Part shown: in pieces, positions 12,497 through 22,971 of the stretch | How the letters are laid out: each line of letters begins with the position of its first letter | Position numbering within the stretch: the first letter of the stretch is position 1 | Assembly (NCBI GenBank): GCA_037783415.1 | Contig: JAZGTN010000017.1 | Location: 3,230,501-3,294,500 of the forward strand | Direction: 5' to 3' | DNA from: Leptasterias polaris | Taxonomy: Eukaryota; Echinodermata; Asteroidea; Forcipulatida; Asteriidae | DNA length: 64,000 nucleotides | Made by a program: the position numbers and the translations under genes | The notes under the pieces: generated by a model | Told to the model about the DNA's origin: nothing | What the model saw: the letters and a program-made list of their open reading frames with translations, nothing else | Database searches by the model: none

Positions 12497-13911
12497 TGTC
12501 ACAACCAACCCGTTAGAGTTCTGGTTGCAACAAAGGAAGAAAAACACGCTGCAGAAATAAATTATCACTAAAGCCAACTACGATTATATTTACACATATA
12601 GTACAATTTATTTACACAACAAAACACTCAGGCATAACTTTACATGCAAGTAATTTTCAGTGGCCACCGTTTTAGATACAAAATTTACATCTCAAACTCA
12701 ATAAATTCAATCCTCCAAATTGATTAAATTCGATCCTCAAATTTAAGTCAAACCAAATCTGAATTAGTGATTTGCTGATTGCAAGTTACCTTAACTCACC
12801 AATATATCAACGATTTCTTACGTCTCGAGTAACATTTATATCAATTCTAAATTCTCAATTCAACATCAATAATCCATTAATCTTAATCAACATTATTCCT
12901 TCATTAATTTGTTAACTCTTAAGAATTCAACAATATTCCTTTCAGAATTTGTTAACTCTTAATGATACAATTCTAAATTCTCAATTCAACAACAATACTC
13001 CATAATCCATAATCCATTAAGCTTAATCAACATTATCTCTTCATTAATTTGTTAACTCTTAATATTACAATTCTAAATTCTCAATTCAACATCTTGTCAT
13101 CAGTCGATCGCGGACTCTAGTTCATTTGAAGAAAATATGGCTTCCGAAAATATCCCTTCTCTCTGGATGCTTCAAATCTGAGATTCCCATCAGCTCAGTG
13201 TGGTGTGATTTCCACAACTCAAATCAGGAGCGTCAAGTTTATACCCGCAATCGGGTGGGACCATCTATATAAGTGAAAATAATACCAAAATTGTACAAGA
13301 ACAAGGTCTTAAAACACAGCCTGTCTTATCAATATACTCGCCCTTAAATCAATGAAAAGTATCAAAATGCAATTATCTGTGTTTGGATCAACTGCCCTAA
13401 ATTTAATATAAAAAACTAAAACAAATCACAGGGTTTCCTCCATTAACATAATGAAAAGAACTTACGATTTGCCAAGCTCAGTCCTCCTCTGTGCCTCACA
13501 GATCCCAAAGACATCTATGCCGCAGCATGCATAGTTGGAGAACTCTGGCTACCTGTGCCTAGCTAGCTTCATATACCTCACACGTCCAAACTCAAACTGG
13601 TACTCCGCACATCCTTTTACTTTACCCACTGTATATCCCACACTCCCACTTTGTTCACTCAAGCACACCAGTGACATTCCCAAGACATTCCTGAGGGACT
13701 ACGCCCACAGAACAATAGAAACAGAATCGAGCAATGCCTTTGTATTTATATTACAAGTACTGCTGCTGCACAGTAGCACTTGTACACCTGCCAAAATTGT
13801 TATTAACAAAGCAGCTGCTGCACAGTAGCAAATCATGGTCATTAAAGTTCATTGGACAAAGAAAATACAAAATAACCATTTTAATCATCTCCAATGGGTC
13901 TAGCTGTGACA
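12497..13911 (-). repeat. LTR 3 (5' LTR of unit 2)
   Basis: 1415 bp, TGTCAC...GTGACA, followed by the right target duplication CATGG (13912-13916). It carries private small insertions, such as an extra CATAATC copy near 13010 and four extra bases near 13533 and 13562, so it is the most diverged of the three LTRs. Confidence 0.93.
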
Positions 13912-14439
13912 CATGGAATGGTTTAGTAGCATGTAATAGTAAAAAAGGATGGGATTAAAAAGCAAAATGTATAGCACCAAAATGCACCAAAATGCACCAA
14001 AATACAAAGATGCACTAGCGTACGACGCAGGCCAGGTTATGGTATGAATAATGAATGCTGCCTATAACCAACAATCCTCCGATGAAAAAAGAATCTACTG
14101 GGTGTTGTCAGGGCCAGAAATACTACAAATATTTTCTGAATCTACAAGTTTGGGTTACTAAATAGCTTGAACGTTAGCAGGAAAAAGTCTACATGAGGTC
14201 ATATAAACATGGCAGTATATTGTTGGCTGCATTAAGTATTCGATTGGTAATAACAAATGTTATAACAAAAATCATTAGTTTAAATCTTAAAATTAACTGG
14301 TTATTAAGATAGTACCAGTACCAAGGGAAATATTTTCGTCTGAAATACTGTTTAAAGTCAAGAAAATAGAATTTGAAGAAACCAAAATTACCATTGCTTA
14401 ATTTAATTACTATTATCTCATTGTCTCTTTTGTACAAAT
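13912..14439. other. right flank of the retrotransposon, no gene
   Basis: Starts with the target duplication CATGG. A short triplication of CACCAAAATG lies at about 13975-14005. The rest is AT-rich, with no convincing ORF, RNA or repeat family. Confidence 0.5.
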
Positions 14440-16070
14440 CAGGGGCGGATCCAGGATTTTCCAAACGGGGGGGGGGCGTGAAAATTTACTAGGCAGCAAA
14501 TGGTGATGTGGCTCCTATACGAGCGCGTAACGCGAAGCCCTTACGGCATGGGCCGGTTCCGGGGCCCGCTTAAATGCTCCGAAACAGTTAGGATTCTAGA
14601 TGCTCTGTGGTGCGATCTTATGCAATATCTCGAGCAATAATAACATTAATGTACGAGGGTAAGCTTAGAGGCCTAGCCCCCTCCCCCAGCCCTGCATAGG
14701 TGTACTATCTGCACAATTGATAATGACCAGTTTGAAAGAAACACAACAGATATTAACCCTCTTTCTTGAATACGAACAAAATCTGTGATTTTCTGAACAG
14801 AGTGAGACACCATGATTATACGATGCTATGTCTTCACTAGCCCTATATTGGGCCAATCCACTTCGTTCGTATCCTTGCCAATTGGGCCTAGCACCATTGC
14901 AATCCTATTGTTGTGCCCGATTAAATTTTTAATCCGGGTTATAAAACTTACAGATCGAATGCTACTGTAGGCCTTCTTGTAGAAAGCCCTAATGCAATTT
15001 TTTTTTTACATCACGGATTTTTGGGGAAAATTGATTGCCTTTCGAGTAGCGAGAGTGAATTTTTTGATCACGTATTAACAACTTGCGCGAGAACCATACT
15101 AGTTGGGTTCCCTGAACAATTTCACAATATTTATTCGATCTAATGGGGACCAGACTGATTTACATAACGCGCTGAGCATAATATCTTTTGCGCAGACGGG
15201 CTTAAGATGCGCACCACTTTACACGTATTTCACAAGACCTTGATGGCGCGCTGAGTGAATCAGTTTGGTACCCCCATTAAATATCAGCAGTTGATCGTAT
15301 AACTGTTGTGGATTGTTGAGGGAAGATGACAATGGTTTTTCGCGCAAGTTTAATAATATGTGGGGAAAAAATCACACTCGCGATTCGAAAAGCAAACAAT
15401 TTTCCCAAAAGATCTGTGATGTTTTTAAAAAACAATTAAGCATTAGGGCTTTCTACAAGTACAGTAGCATTCTATTAGTAAGTTTAATAACCCGTATTAA
15501 AAATTAAATCGGGCACAAAAATAGGAATGCAATGGTGCTAGAGCCAATGATATGAAGTGGATTGGCCCTATTCATGGGGCTATGTCTTCACTTTCTTTTA
15601 TCTTAATACTAGTTTCCGAAGTTCGTATTGTAAAAGTCATATTGTATTTAGCGCGCACGCGTGCTGACCTCCAGCCAGAAACTTCTTTGCAATATGTACA
15701 CACACAGGTGGCATGGTCGACTCAAGATCACGCTGCGGTTGTATGATCTTCACGCCCCCCCCCCCGGACCCTGCGCCAGGCATGTGCAGGTGTTTCGCGC
15801 TTATGTTCAGTGTGTGAGAAAAACACGATGTCCACACACACAGATTCACGTGTAATTCCTCATCAGTCAGTGAATTAATAGTGGTCCACAATTTAAACAA
15901 AGTGTACGAGGTACGGATTATTAGGAGCTTTTTTGAAAAAAACTAATAGGTAGGGCCTATGTCATTAACTTTGTCTCTCCCTCATTTTTCCCCTTGATGT
16001 TTTTTTTTTTTTTTTTCTCAAGCAAAAGGGGGGGCGTGCGCCCCCACGCCCCCCCCTGTATCCGCCCCTG
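14440..16070. mobile_element. TIR element, hAT-like ends
   Basis: The ends are inverted: CAGGGGCGGATCCAGG at 14440-14455 and its complement with one mismatch at 16055-16070, each followed inward by a G-rich (C-rich) run and GCGTG. Such ends are typical of nonautonomous hAT elements (known families). Inside, 14839-14996 and 15440-15581 form a second inverted repeat of about 150 bp around a 450-bp centre. No transposase-like ORF is present. The flanking 8-mers (GTACAAAT left, CAAATGTA right) do not match, so the insertion may be rearranged or composite. Confidence 0.6.
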
Positions 16071-16859
16071 CAAATGTAAGTCCTAATTAAAGACATTTCT
16101 GGTGAACGATCAACGAGCCAACTTCGTCATACTGTTTCTTGCTGATTGTCAACTCACTAAATGTGGACAGAGAAGCCAAGATGGATCTACCCATCCACAC
16201 CGGGTACTTCCTCTCAGGAGGTGCTATGGTCTTCACCTTCACAGAGGCAGGAGCAAGAGAGGTCACCTCCTTATTCATCCGGTCAGCCATGCCTGGGAAC
16301 ATGGTGGATCCCCCGGACATCACCAAGTTACTGAACAAGTCCCTGCGGATGTCCAAGTCACATTTCTGGATGCTGTTGAAGACTGCCTCGTGAACACCAG
16401 TCGACTCCATACCAATAAAGGAGGGTTGGAACATTGCCTCTGGGCATCGGAAACTCTCATTGCCGATGGAGACAACTTGACCATCAGGTAGCTCGTAGCT
16501 TTTGTCCAGGCTGGAGCTGTTCTGGGCAGTGACCATCTCCTGGTCAAAGTCAAGCGCTGTGTAGCATATTGTTTCTTTAATTTCGCGAACCATCTGCAAG
16601 TCACCTACAAGAAGAATAGTAAACTATAAAACACAAAAGTAATTCAGCACTGACTTCTAGTGGTATTCGACACTGAAATAGTGCAAACCAATTGGCATTA
16701 TAAAAAACAGTCGCAACTTGACTTCACAAAAAGCAACTTAAAGAAAAAAGCAAGAGCCACCACAAAAAAGTGTTGCTATTTGGGAAACCAAAATGATGCT
16801 CCCTGACAAAAACATATCTTTGTTTTTAGCAATTCTCTGAATGACCTAGGGTAGGGTGG

Positions 16860-17160
16860 TAGAGTAGAAGCATCCTGCGAAATTATTTTGTCTGAAATGG
16901 CCCCATTGATTAGATATAAATAAATTTTGCAACAAAAAACATATGAATCTGAGAAATGATTCGTGCATGAATTGTTTCTCAGATTGTTGAGGGTAATTGG
17001 TGTGCATTCGCGAATGCTGCGGCCAGTGGTTGCGGTTGATACCGGCTGTCACCTTTCTAAACGTAGAAGGATTTTGAAGTTCTTGTGAAAATGCCGTGAC
17101 AGTTTTTCGCTGTTTGCTCAACAAGTAGACACTGTATTCACCTGAAACTAATGTGATTTT
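16860..17160. repeat. dispersed repeat with internal palindrome, copy 1
   Basis: Related to two other stretches in introns of the decayed actin, at about 19142-19445 and 20700-20965. Shared blocks are the TCCTGCGAAATTA stretch, CTGAGAAA...TTTCTCAG, and a tail ending near CAACAAGTAGACACTGTATTC. The copies are clearly diverged. No coding potential is seen. Confidence 0.6.
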
Positions 17161-17759
17161 TATTGTATCTTTCATGCAGGGATGAGAGTCATTGCTGGCA
17201 AACAAGTCTGAAACTACATGTTGGATCCAAACTTAGGGCCTATACATGTATGTTGAAATGATGGCGTTTCTACCTTTTGGTAACCCCTATAGGGAGGGTT
17301 TGGAATTCAAAGGGCTTTTTTAGGAACAGTGTCCTAAGCACTAGTGAAGTAGATCAAAAGAGCAGTCTTTCTTTTATGTGGGAAAAATGAAAGGCTTTTT
17401 TTATTCACCAGGCCGACATAAAAAGTCTGAATTCAAACAAAAGTCTGAAAAATCTCATCCCTGTTCTTGATAACTTTGCCAATGAATCAGCATTACAATG
17501 AAAAACCCCAATCTAACCCTATCTTAACCTAACCAGGCTCTAGCTTGTGTATGAATCTACCAGTGTATTACCAAACTGGAGTACTTTTTCTCTGTCTGGT
17601 CCTGTAATTTTTTTTCAACATTCATGCTCATGCTTGTACTCCTAAAAACGTACTCATATTATTAATACAAACAATATGCAGTTCTTATAATAATAGCACT
17701 TTATCACACCAGAGGGCATCCCAAAGCTCCCATAATGTTTTTATACAAGGTTTGTGGAG

Positions 17760-18078
17760 CTATGTTTGAATTATGAGACCCATTTATTTACATAGCACCA
17801 TGTAACGGTTTACAAAGTGCTGTGGCAAAATCTAAAGCCAACCATACCAGAAAACACCGAGACGAACCCGTTCTCTAATTGATAAGTGTACTGGGTTCTT
17901 TTACATGCAATAAACAACACATGGAACCTACGGGTTTACGTCCCATCCGAAGGATGAAGCAATAATGGTTAAGTGTCTTGCTTAAGGACAAAAGTGTCAC
18001 GACCGGGACTCGAACCCACACTCTGCTGATCAGAAAGACCAGAGTGCCCAGTGAGTTTGACTGCTCGGTCATGACAGA
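17760..18078 (-). repeat. tRNA-derived SINE, family 1
   Basis: On the minus strand a tRNA-like head (TGACCGAGCAGTC, then GGGTTCGAGTCCCGGTC, a B box at 18001-18017) is followed by a conserved body (AAGCAAGACACTTAACC, CCTTCGGATGGGACGTAAA). It lies in the last intron of the decayed actin. Related pieces occur at 20370-20575, 52643-53000 and 60495-60540. Confidence 0.7.
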
Positions 18079-18779
18079 CCATATTCACAACGTGATAATT
18101 ACTTACAAGATAAAATTGACTAAAGTTGTACTCATTGAAAAGTATGTATAAAGCACTCAAACCTGCCCTTAACATGTCTGTCACTCTTAATTGCAAAGCA
18201 AAGTGTAATGTCACAAAACAAATCACTCTGGATGACATTGACAACTCATCTTAAGATGAATCTTAGTGCTTTGTGAGCCCTATACTCATGGAAAAGTAAT
18301 CCAAACATATTAAATAAAAATTGATAAATAATAACAGTTAATTACTATACCCATTGAGCAGAAGGGATGACTTTTTTCTGACAGCATCTTTAACAGGAAT
18401 AGAGAGAGTTCGCGCCCAGTTACATCAAGCGTCTGGACGGCATGAGGCAGCAATTTACCGTCATTGACGGGTACAACTTGTGAAACATCTTCACCAGATT
18501 CGAAGACAACCCCAGTCTTCCGGCCGGACGAATAGAGGGACAGAACGGCCTGGATGCCGAGGTACATTGCTGGAACTTGAAAGTTTCAAACATGATCTGT
18601 ACATGGGGAAAGAGTTAAGGGTAAAACAAAAGAAGAGAGTTTCCATCATGTGATATGCAACGAGCAACTCAGCGACATTAGTAATATTTTGCAACTTTAA
18701 CTTTAAAGGCAGGGTAGGTTCACACTATGGTAATGACCCCAAAAAGAAACCGGTTTTTTTTTCTTCCGGAAACTGACTT

Positions 18780-19125
18780 GCTATAGACCATGTCACCTGT
18801 GACAACACATGTTTACAAAAGAGCCACAGAGCCTGGACTTCCTGCAGGCACAGTTTGTACACAGATCAATGGAAGAAAACAACAAATCTTATGTTTTATG
18901 GAATTGCACTGCACTGTCTGATTTTTCTCAACTTTTGATATGAAGAAAGGGGTGACATCTCAAAAGCTGCACAGCTGTTGCTTTTGTAACTCTTAAATTG
19001 ATGTGAAAATTATGACACAAAATGTAAATTTTCCCATATGGCCTGTGTAGTATTTTTGCCTGTCAGGAAATGCATTAGAATGTACAAGGTCACTACTCTG
19101 TAAACAAAGGTAACATGGTCTATAT
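18780..19125. repeat. foldback element in actin pseudogene intron
   Basis: Ends inverted: CTATAGACCATGTCACC at the left and GGTAACATGGTCTATAT at the right, around about 310 bp without coding signs. A MITE-like element; target duplication not clear. Confidence 0.5.
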
Positions 19126-19141
19126 ATGATGGTAATTGTAG

Positions 19142-19445
19142 TTAGCATCCTGCGAAATTACTTCATCTGAAATGCCCCTGTTGATTAGAAATCAATAAAA
19201 GTAGGCTATTTAAAAGAATGAAATCTCCAAAGACAGCAGGCGACTTTTTGAAATTGTTGTGGTGTCTGTTTGAATGCTGCCCTCAATGTGGTCAGAGGTG
19301 TGGTGGGTACCCGCTGTCATCTCCCTGAACATGGATGGATTCAACATTCTTGATGAAAACACAGAGACAGTTTTTCACTGTTTTCTCAACAAGCTGGCAC
19401 TGTACTCAACTGAAAATGTCACAGGTGGCTTTTAATGTATCTTTC
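19142..19445. repeat. dispersed repeat, copy 2
   Basis: Second, shorter relative of the repeat at 16860-17160, lacking the inner palindrome but sharing the CATCCTGCGAAATTAC start and the CTCAACAAGCTGGCACTGTA end. Confidence 0.55.
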
Positions 19446-20369
19446 TCGATAATTTTGCCTATGAATAAGCATTACGTTGACAAAAACAAAACGATGACCC
19501 TACCTGTGACGAAAAATTCAGGAGTACCAAATTGAATATTATACAGACCTGCTAGTAATTTAGGTAAGTTTGCTTCATGCAACCCATCAGGAACCATTAG
19601 TTTACACTACTTTCCTTCAGGTGTTTGGTTTTTCGCTTATTTCTATTTTAGTATTTATCAACCAATTATATACTAATTTAATTTAAATGCAATTTCAATA
19701 CTTGGTTGTTGTTTTTATCCTGTGAATTTAAAAAAACAAAACAAAAATTAACTAGAAACAAAATACAAAATTTAATATACCACAACAAACCAATCACAAC
19801 ACTTTATTGCATGTGGACCATTGCGTGGGTCAATTACACATATTGATCAATGATAAATACCTCGGCCATCTTTTCTCTGTTGGGTTTGGGGTCAAGAGCG
19901 ATCTCAGTCAGCAAGACAGTGTGCTCCTCTGGAGCCACACACAGATCATTGTAGAAGGTGTGGTGCCAGATCTTCTCCATGTCGTCCCAGTTGGTGACGA
20001 TGCCGTGTTCGATGGGGGTACTTCAGACATAGAATACCCTTCTTCCTAATTGCCTCGTTTCCGATGTAGATGTCTTTGATACCACCACACACCGCTGCAA
20101 ATTTCTACACGGAAAAGGTTAATTCATTTTTTTAGAACAGAACTTTTAAGGATGGACTTCTGTGAGTGTGTAATTTTGCGCAGTTCAGCTTGAGTGAAAT
20201 TATTTTATGAGATATCGCCTAACTCACAAGGCCACGGACGGCCACTTCAAGGTAAGGGCTACACATAACTGATTTGGGCTATCGACCCAAATCAATTGAC
20301 ACCAGGGGCACGTTGCCTCCTACTCCTGGGGCTGAAACAGGGTTACCCCCTTCACAGTCTGTAAGGATG

Positions 20370-20575
20370 TAGGCATGGGTATCATCCACTAGGAGCCTGT
20401 CTGGTAGAGCAGAATGCACTACCTTCCCAACTTTTTCGAAGCAATTATGGTTTAATAAGTGCCTTGCTCAGGGGCACAAGTGTCATGACCGGGTATTGAA
20501 CCCACACTCTGCTGCTGAATACACCAGAGCTTGTGTCCGGTGACCTAGACCGCTCGGCCACGACACGCCACAAAT
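20370..20575 (-). repeat. tRNA-derived SINE, family 1 (short copy)
   Basis: Minus-strand head GTCGTGGCCGAGCGGTCTAG and a degenerate B box (GGTTCAATACCCGGTC), then the AGCAAGGCACTTA body. Truncated relative to the copy at 17760-18078. Confidence 0.7.
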
Positions 20576-20699
20576 TGATTTTGGTTCAAAGACATTAAAC
20601 CATTGAATCTCTCTTGAAAGGTAGGGTCATCGATAGTCATTGGTAAATACTCTTAATATTTTGGGAAAGGATTCCCTTAAAATAATTTGGTTTGGATAA

Positions 20700-20965
20700 T
20701 TTTCACCCCAAAACATTTGAATCTGAGAAACGATTCATGCATTGAATCGTTTCTCAGATTTCCGAGGGTGTTGGTGTCCATTTGAGAATGCTGAGGCCAG
20801 AGATGCAGTTAGTACCTGTTGTCATCTTGCTAAACATGGATGGATTCAGTGCTGTTGTAAAATACTGTTACTATAGTCCTTTGCTGTTTTCTCAGCAAGT
20901 AGACACTGCATTCAGCTGAATCTTTCACCTGTGACTTAAGCATTACGTTGACCCCCCAAAAATAT
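20700..20965. repeat. dispersed repeat with 18-bp-arm palindrome, copy 3
   Basis: Contains a hairpin at about 20719-20759: AATCTGAGAAACGATTCA, a five-base loop, and its exact complement. The downstream part matches copies 1 and 2 (GGATGGATTCA, CTCAGCAAGTAGACACTG). Confidence 0.6.
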
Positions 20966-21059
20966 GACCCTAACTTTAACTTAAGTCAAATCTATCATCA
21001 CAAGTTATGAAGTCAAAAGTTCCAATCATGGATTGATCAACTGATTTGTTTTCAATGTG

Positions 21060-21240
21060 TAGCATAGTTGTGATGATGGTACTCCTAGGACTACGAGGTT
21101 CGTTCCTCTATCGTCGTTTGTGGGGACGATAGCGGAACGAACCTCATATAGTTCTAGGAGTAATCCTAACCCTGATCCCTCCAGCCGCATGACGGGTCTG
21201 GGACTAGAGGGTTAGGATCATCGTAACTACATCATGTACG
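21060..21240. repeat. palindromic foldback element
   Basis: Nested inverted repeats: an inner pair around 21100-21145 (GAGGTTCGTTCC and GGAACGAACCTC), a middle pair CTCCTAGGACTA/TAGTTCTAGGAG, and an outer pair reading TAGTTGTGATGATGG against a related right end near 21222-21235. It sits just after exon 1 of the decayed actin. Confidence 0.55.
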
Positions 21241-21929
21241 TGTAAACTTTACCTCATGTCGAGGTCTGCCCACCACTGTCTGAAAGACACTGCATGGTTC
21301 ATCGTCACCTGCAAATCCAGCTTTACTGACATGGGATCCATTGTCAATAACAACGGTACGTGATTCATCTTGTTGCGTTGCCATCGTTGTTTTATATCTA
21401 TAATCTGGAAAATTAAAAAACAATAGTGGAGTTTATTGTATGATGTAGTTGAAGATCAAGACGCAACACCCCATACAAATCACTGTTCCGTCCCAACTTG
21501 ACAATCGTCCCAACTTGAGTGTTACAGTTGGGGCGTCCCAACTATAGTTGGGATCACCCATAGGTAGAACTCTACAGAACATGGTAGCCTCCGTGAAAGT
21601 GATCGATCGTGCGTGGGGTACTATGACATACAGGCGTGGATCTCCGCCCTTCTTCAATTTGTTCACTATGTGGGTTGTGAGCCCAGTTTTAGCTTTAGAA
21701 TTAGAAGATGAGCATGGTGTGTGTGAATTTTGTCATTATGTGGTTTTGTTGTTTTAAATACCTTTGTGGCCAACATTTTCATCCAAAAAACCTAAAAAGG
21801 ATGTGGAAATAACCATAGAGAAAGGTATAACACATAAGACATTCCACCTTATTCGATCACCCTGAAAAAGTAAACTTTTTTTGATCGAACTAAAAAATCA
21901 GTCCTGACCTTATTATCATGGTTCATGTA

Positions 21930-22969
21930 CAGTCGTTTGACCAGTTCTGGATCACTTTTTGAATTCACGTTGTTTTTTGCTGCAATCTCTTTGAAATCTT
22001 AAACAAAAAAGTTGATCAGTTTACCTAAACATGTCATAAAACTCACCAAGTAGTCACTGACAAAAAATGATTAGTACTTTTGAAGAGGCTTTGAGAAAAG
22101 TTTCGTCACCTGTTTGACCAGTTCAGGATCAGTTGAATCTATTCTGAATCAGTAGCGTGCCCTTTATTGCAAACCCATACTCCCATTCATAAAACTGTCT
22201 CTCAAGGACAAGAAACTTCAGAAGTGTGTTGGCATGGACTTGGACTACCTTTCTTAAGTGAATGCCATGCAAGTGTCTTCAACAGCAGTGCAAAAACCCA
22301 GCGACAAAAACACAAAACAACAGCAAAGGAGAATGTAAAAGTGAAGCGCATCTAAAAGCATTATTGACCCCTCCAAGTTTCATTTTCTCAAAAAAATATC
22401 AAAAATCTACAAGAATTTGTATCTCAAAAGCAATAGATAAACTTTCTACTGCAGCAGTATGATTTTACCTCACTTAGTAAGTTAGTGCGGCACCATTTGA
22501 CGCAATGAGATGTTGAGTGATCCCGAACTGGTCAAGGGTACGATGCCCCCCCAAAGACGATTTGGGTAATTTTGTCTTCTCAAAAAAACAAGACGACTGC
22601 TCAGTATTTACAGGAAATATTGTTTACACATTCTTAGCATTTTACATAAATGTTTTTTGCCCTGGCGTTCCAATTCTGATGGTGAGAAGTTTTAACAGCG
22701 TTTTTCAACCAACATTTTAACAGCGTTTTTCAACCAACATTTTAAAACAAAATAATGATCAATTTCGCAGACAAACTTCCGGAAATTGGCCATAATTTTT
22801 TTGCCGATGATGTTTGGCACCTTTATTTTGGGTTTGTTGGTTTAATGGATGTTATTCTTCACATGTGTCAACAGAAATTGGTAATGTGAGAAGTAATGTA
22901 ATTATTTGGTTATTGCAAAGTTGAAGTGATCCCGAACTGGTCAATCATCCCGAACTGGTCAAATGACTG
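21930..22969. mobile_element. TA-flanked TIR element, Tc1/mariner-like ends
   Basis: Left end CAGTCGTTTGACCAGTT and right end AACTGGTCAAATGACTG are inverted with one difference, and each is flanked by TA (21928-21929, 22970-22971), the target of Tc1/mariner elements. The motif GACCAGTTCNGGATCA recurs inside (about 22112, 22519, 22927, 22948). A 25-bp unit (TTTTAACAGCGTTTTTCAACCAACA) is doubled near 22690-22745. No transposase is present. Confidence 0.65.
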
Positions 22970-22971
22970 TA

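Larger units (their letters stand above)
270..13911 (-). mobile_element. Ty3/gypsy (Gmr1-like) retrotransposon, tandem LTR-int-LTR-int-LTR
   Basis: Three near-identical LTRs (270-1670, 6382-7782, 12497-13911) alternate with two near-identical internal regions of about 4.7 kb, all coding on the minus strand. The outer LTRs are flanked by the 5-bp duplication CATGG (265-269 and 13912-13916). The middle LTR is bordered by internal sequence on both sides and has no duplication of its own, so the array is one insertion expanded by LTR recombination, or inserted as a concatemer. Read on the minus strand the order is gag, zinc knuckle, protease, integrase, reverse transcriptase, RNase H. Integrase before RT is the Ty1/copia-like order that defines the Gmr1 group within Ty3/gypsy. 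Both internal copies carry the same frameshifts, so neither can make an intact polyprotein. Confidence 0.93.
16087..21404 (-). pseudogene. actin paralog, decayed (four coding exons)
   Basis: All four coding exons of an actin are present in order: 21253-21384 (44 codons, MATQQDES...), 19861-20104, 18351-18596 and 16087-16604 (ending IVHQKCL and TAA). Splice positions and phases match the intact actin at 28221-30575, and a 5'-leader acceptor (TTTTCCAG) at 21405 is also kept, so this is a segmental duplicate, not a retrocopy. Exon 2 has one extra C in the TAC-CCC stretch near 20019, which leads to an early TGA. Exon 3 has lost one base near its start. The ATP-loop motif DNGSG reads DNGSH, and the third exon is strongly changed. 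By contrast, most of exon 4 is almost identical to the intact gene. It is possible but unlikely that a product is made. Confidence 0.88.

Noticed and set aside
14432..16078. 8-bp hAT target duplication around the 14440-16070 element
   Set aside because: The flanking 8-mers GTACAAAT and CAAATGTA are not the same sequence.
16102..16604. ORFs on both strands overlapping actin exons (also 30070-30481)
   Set aside because: Shadows of the actin reading frame.
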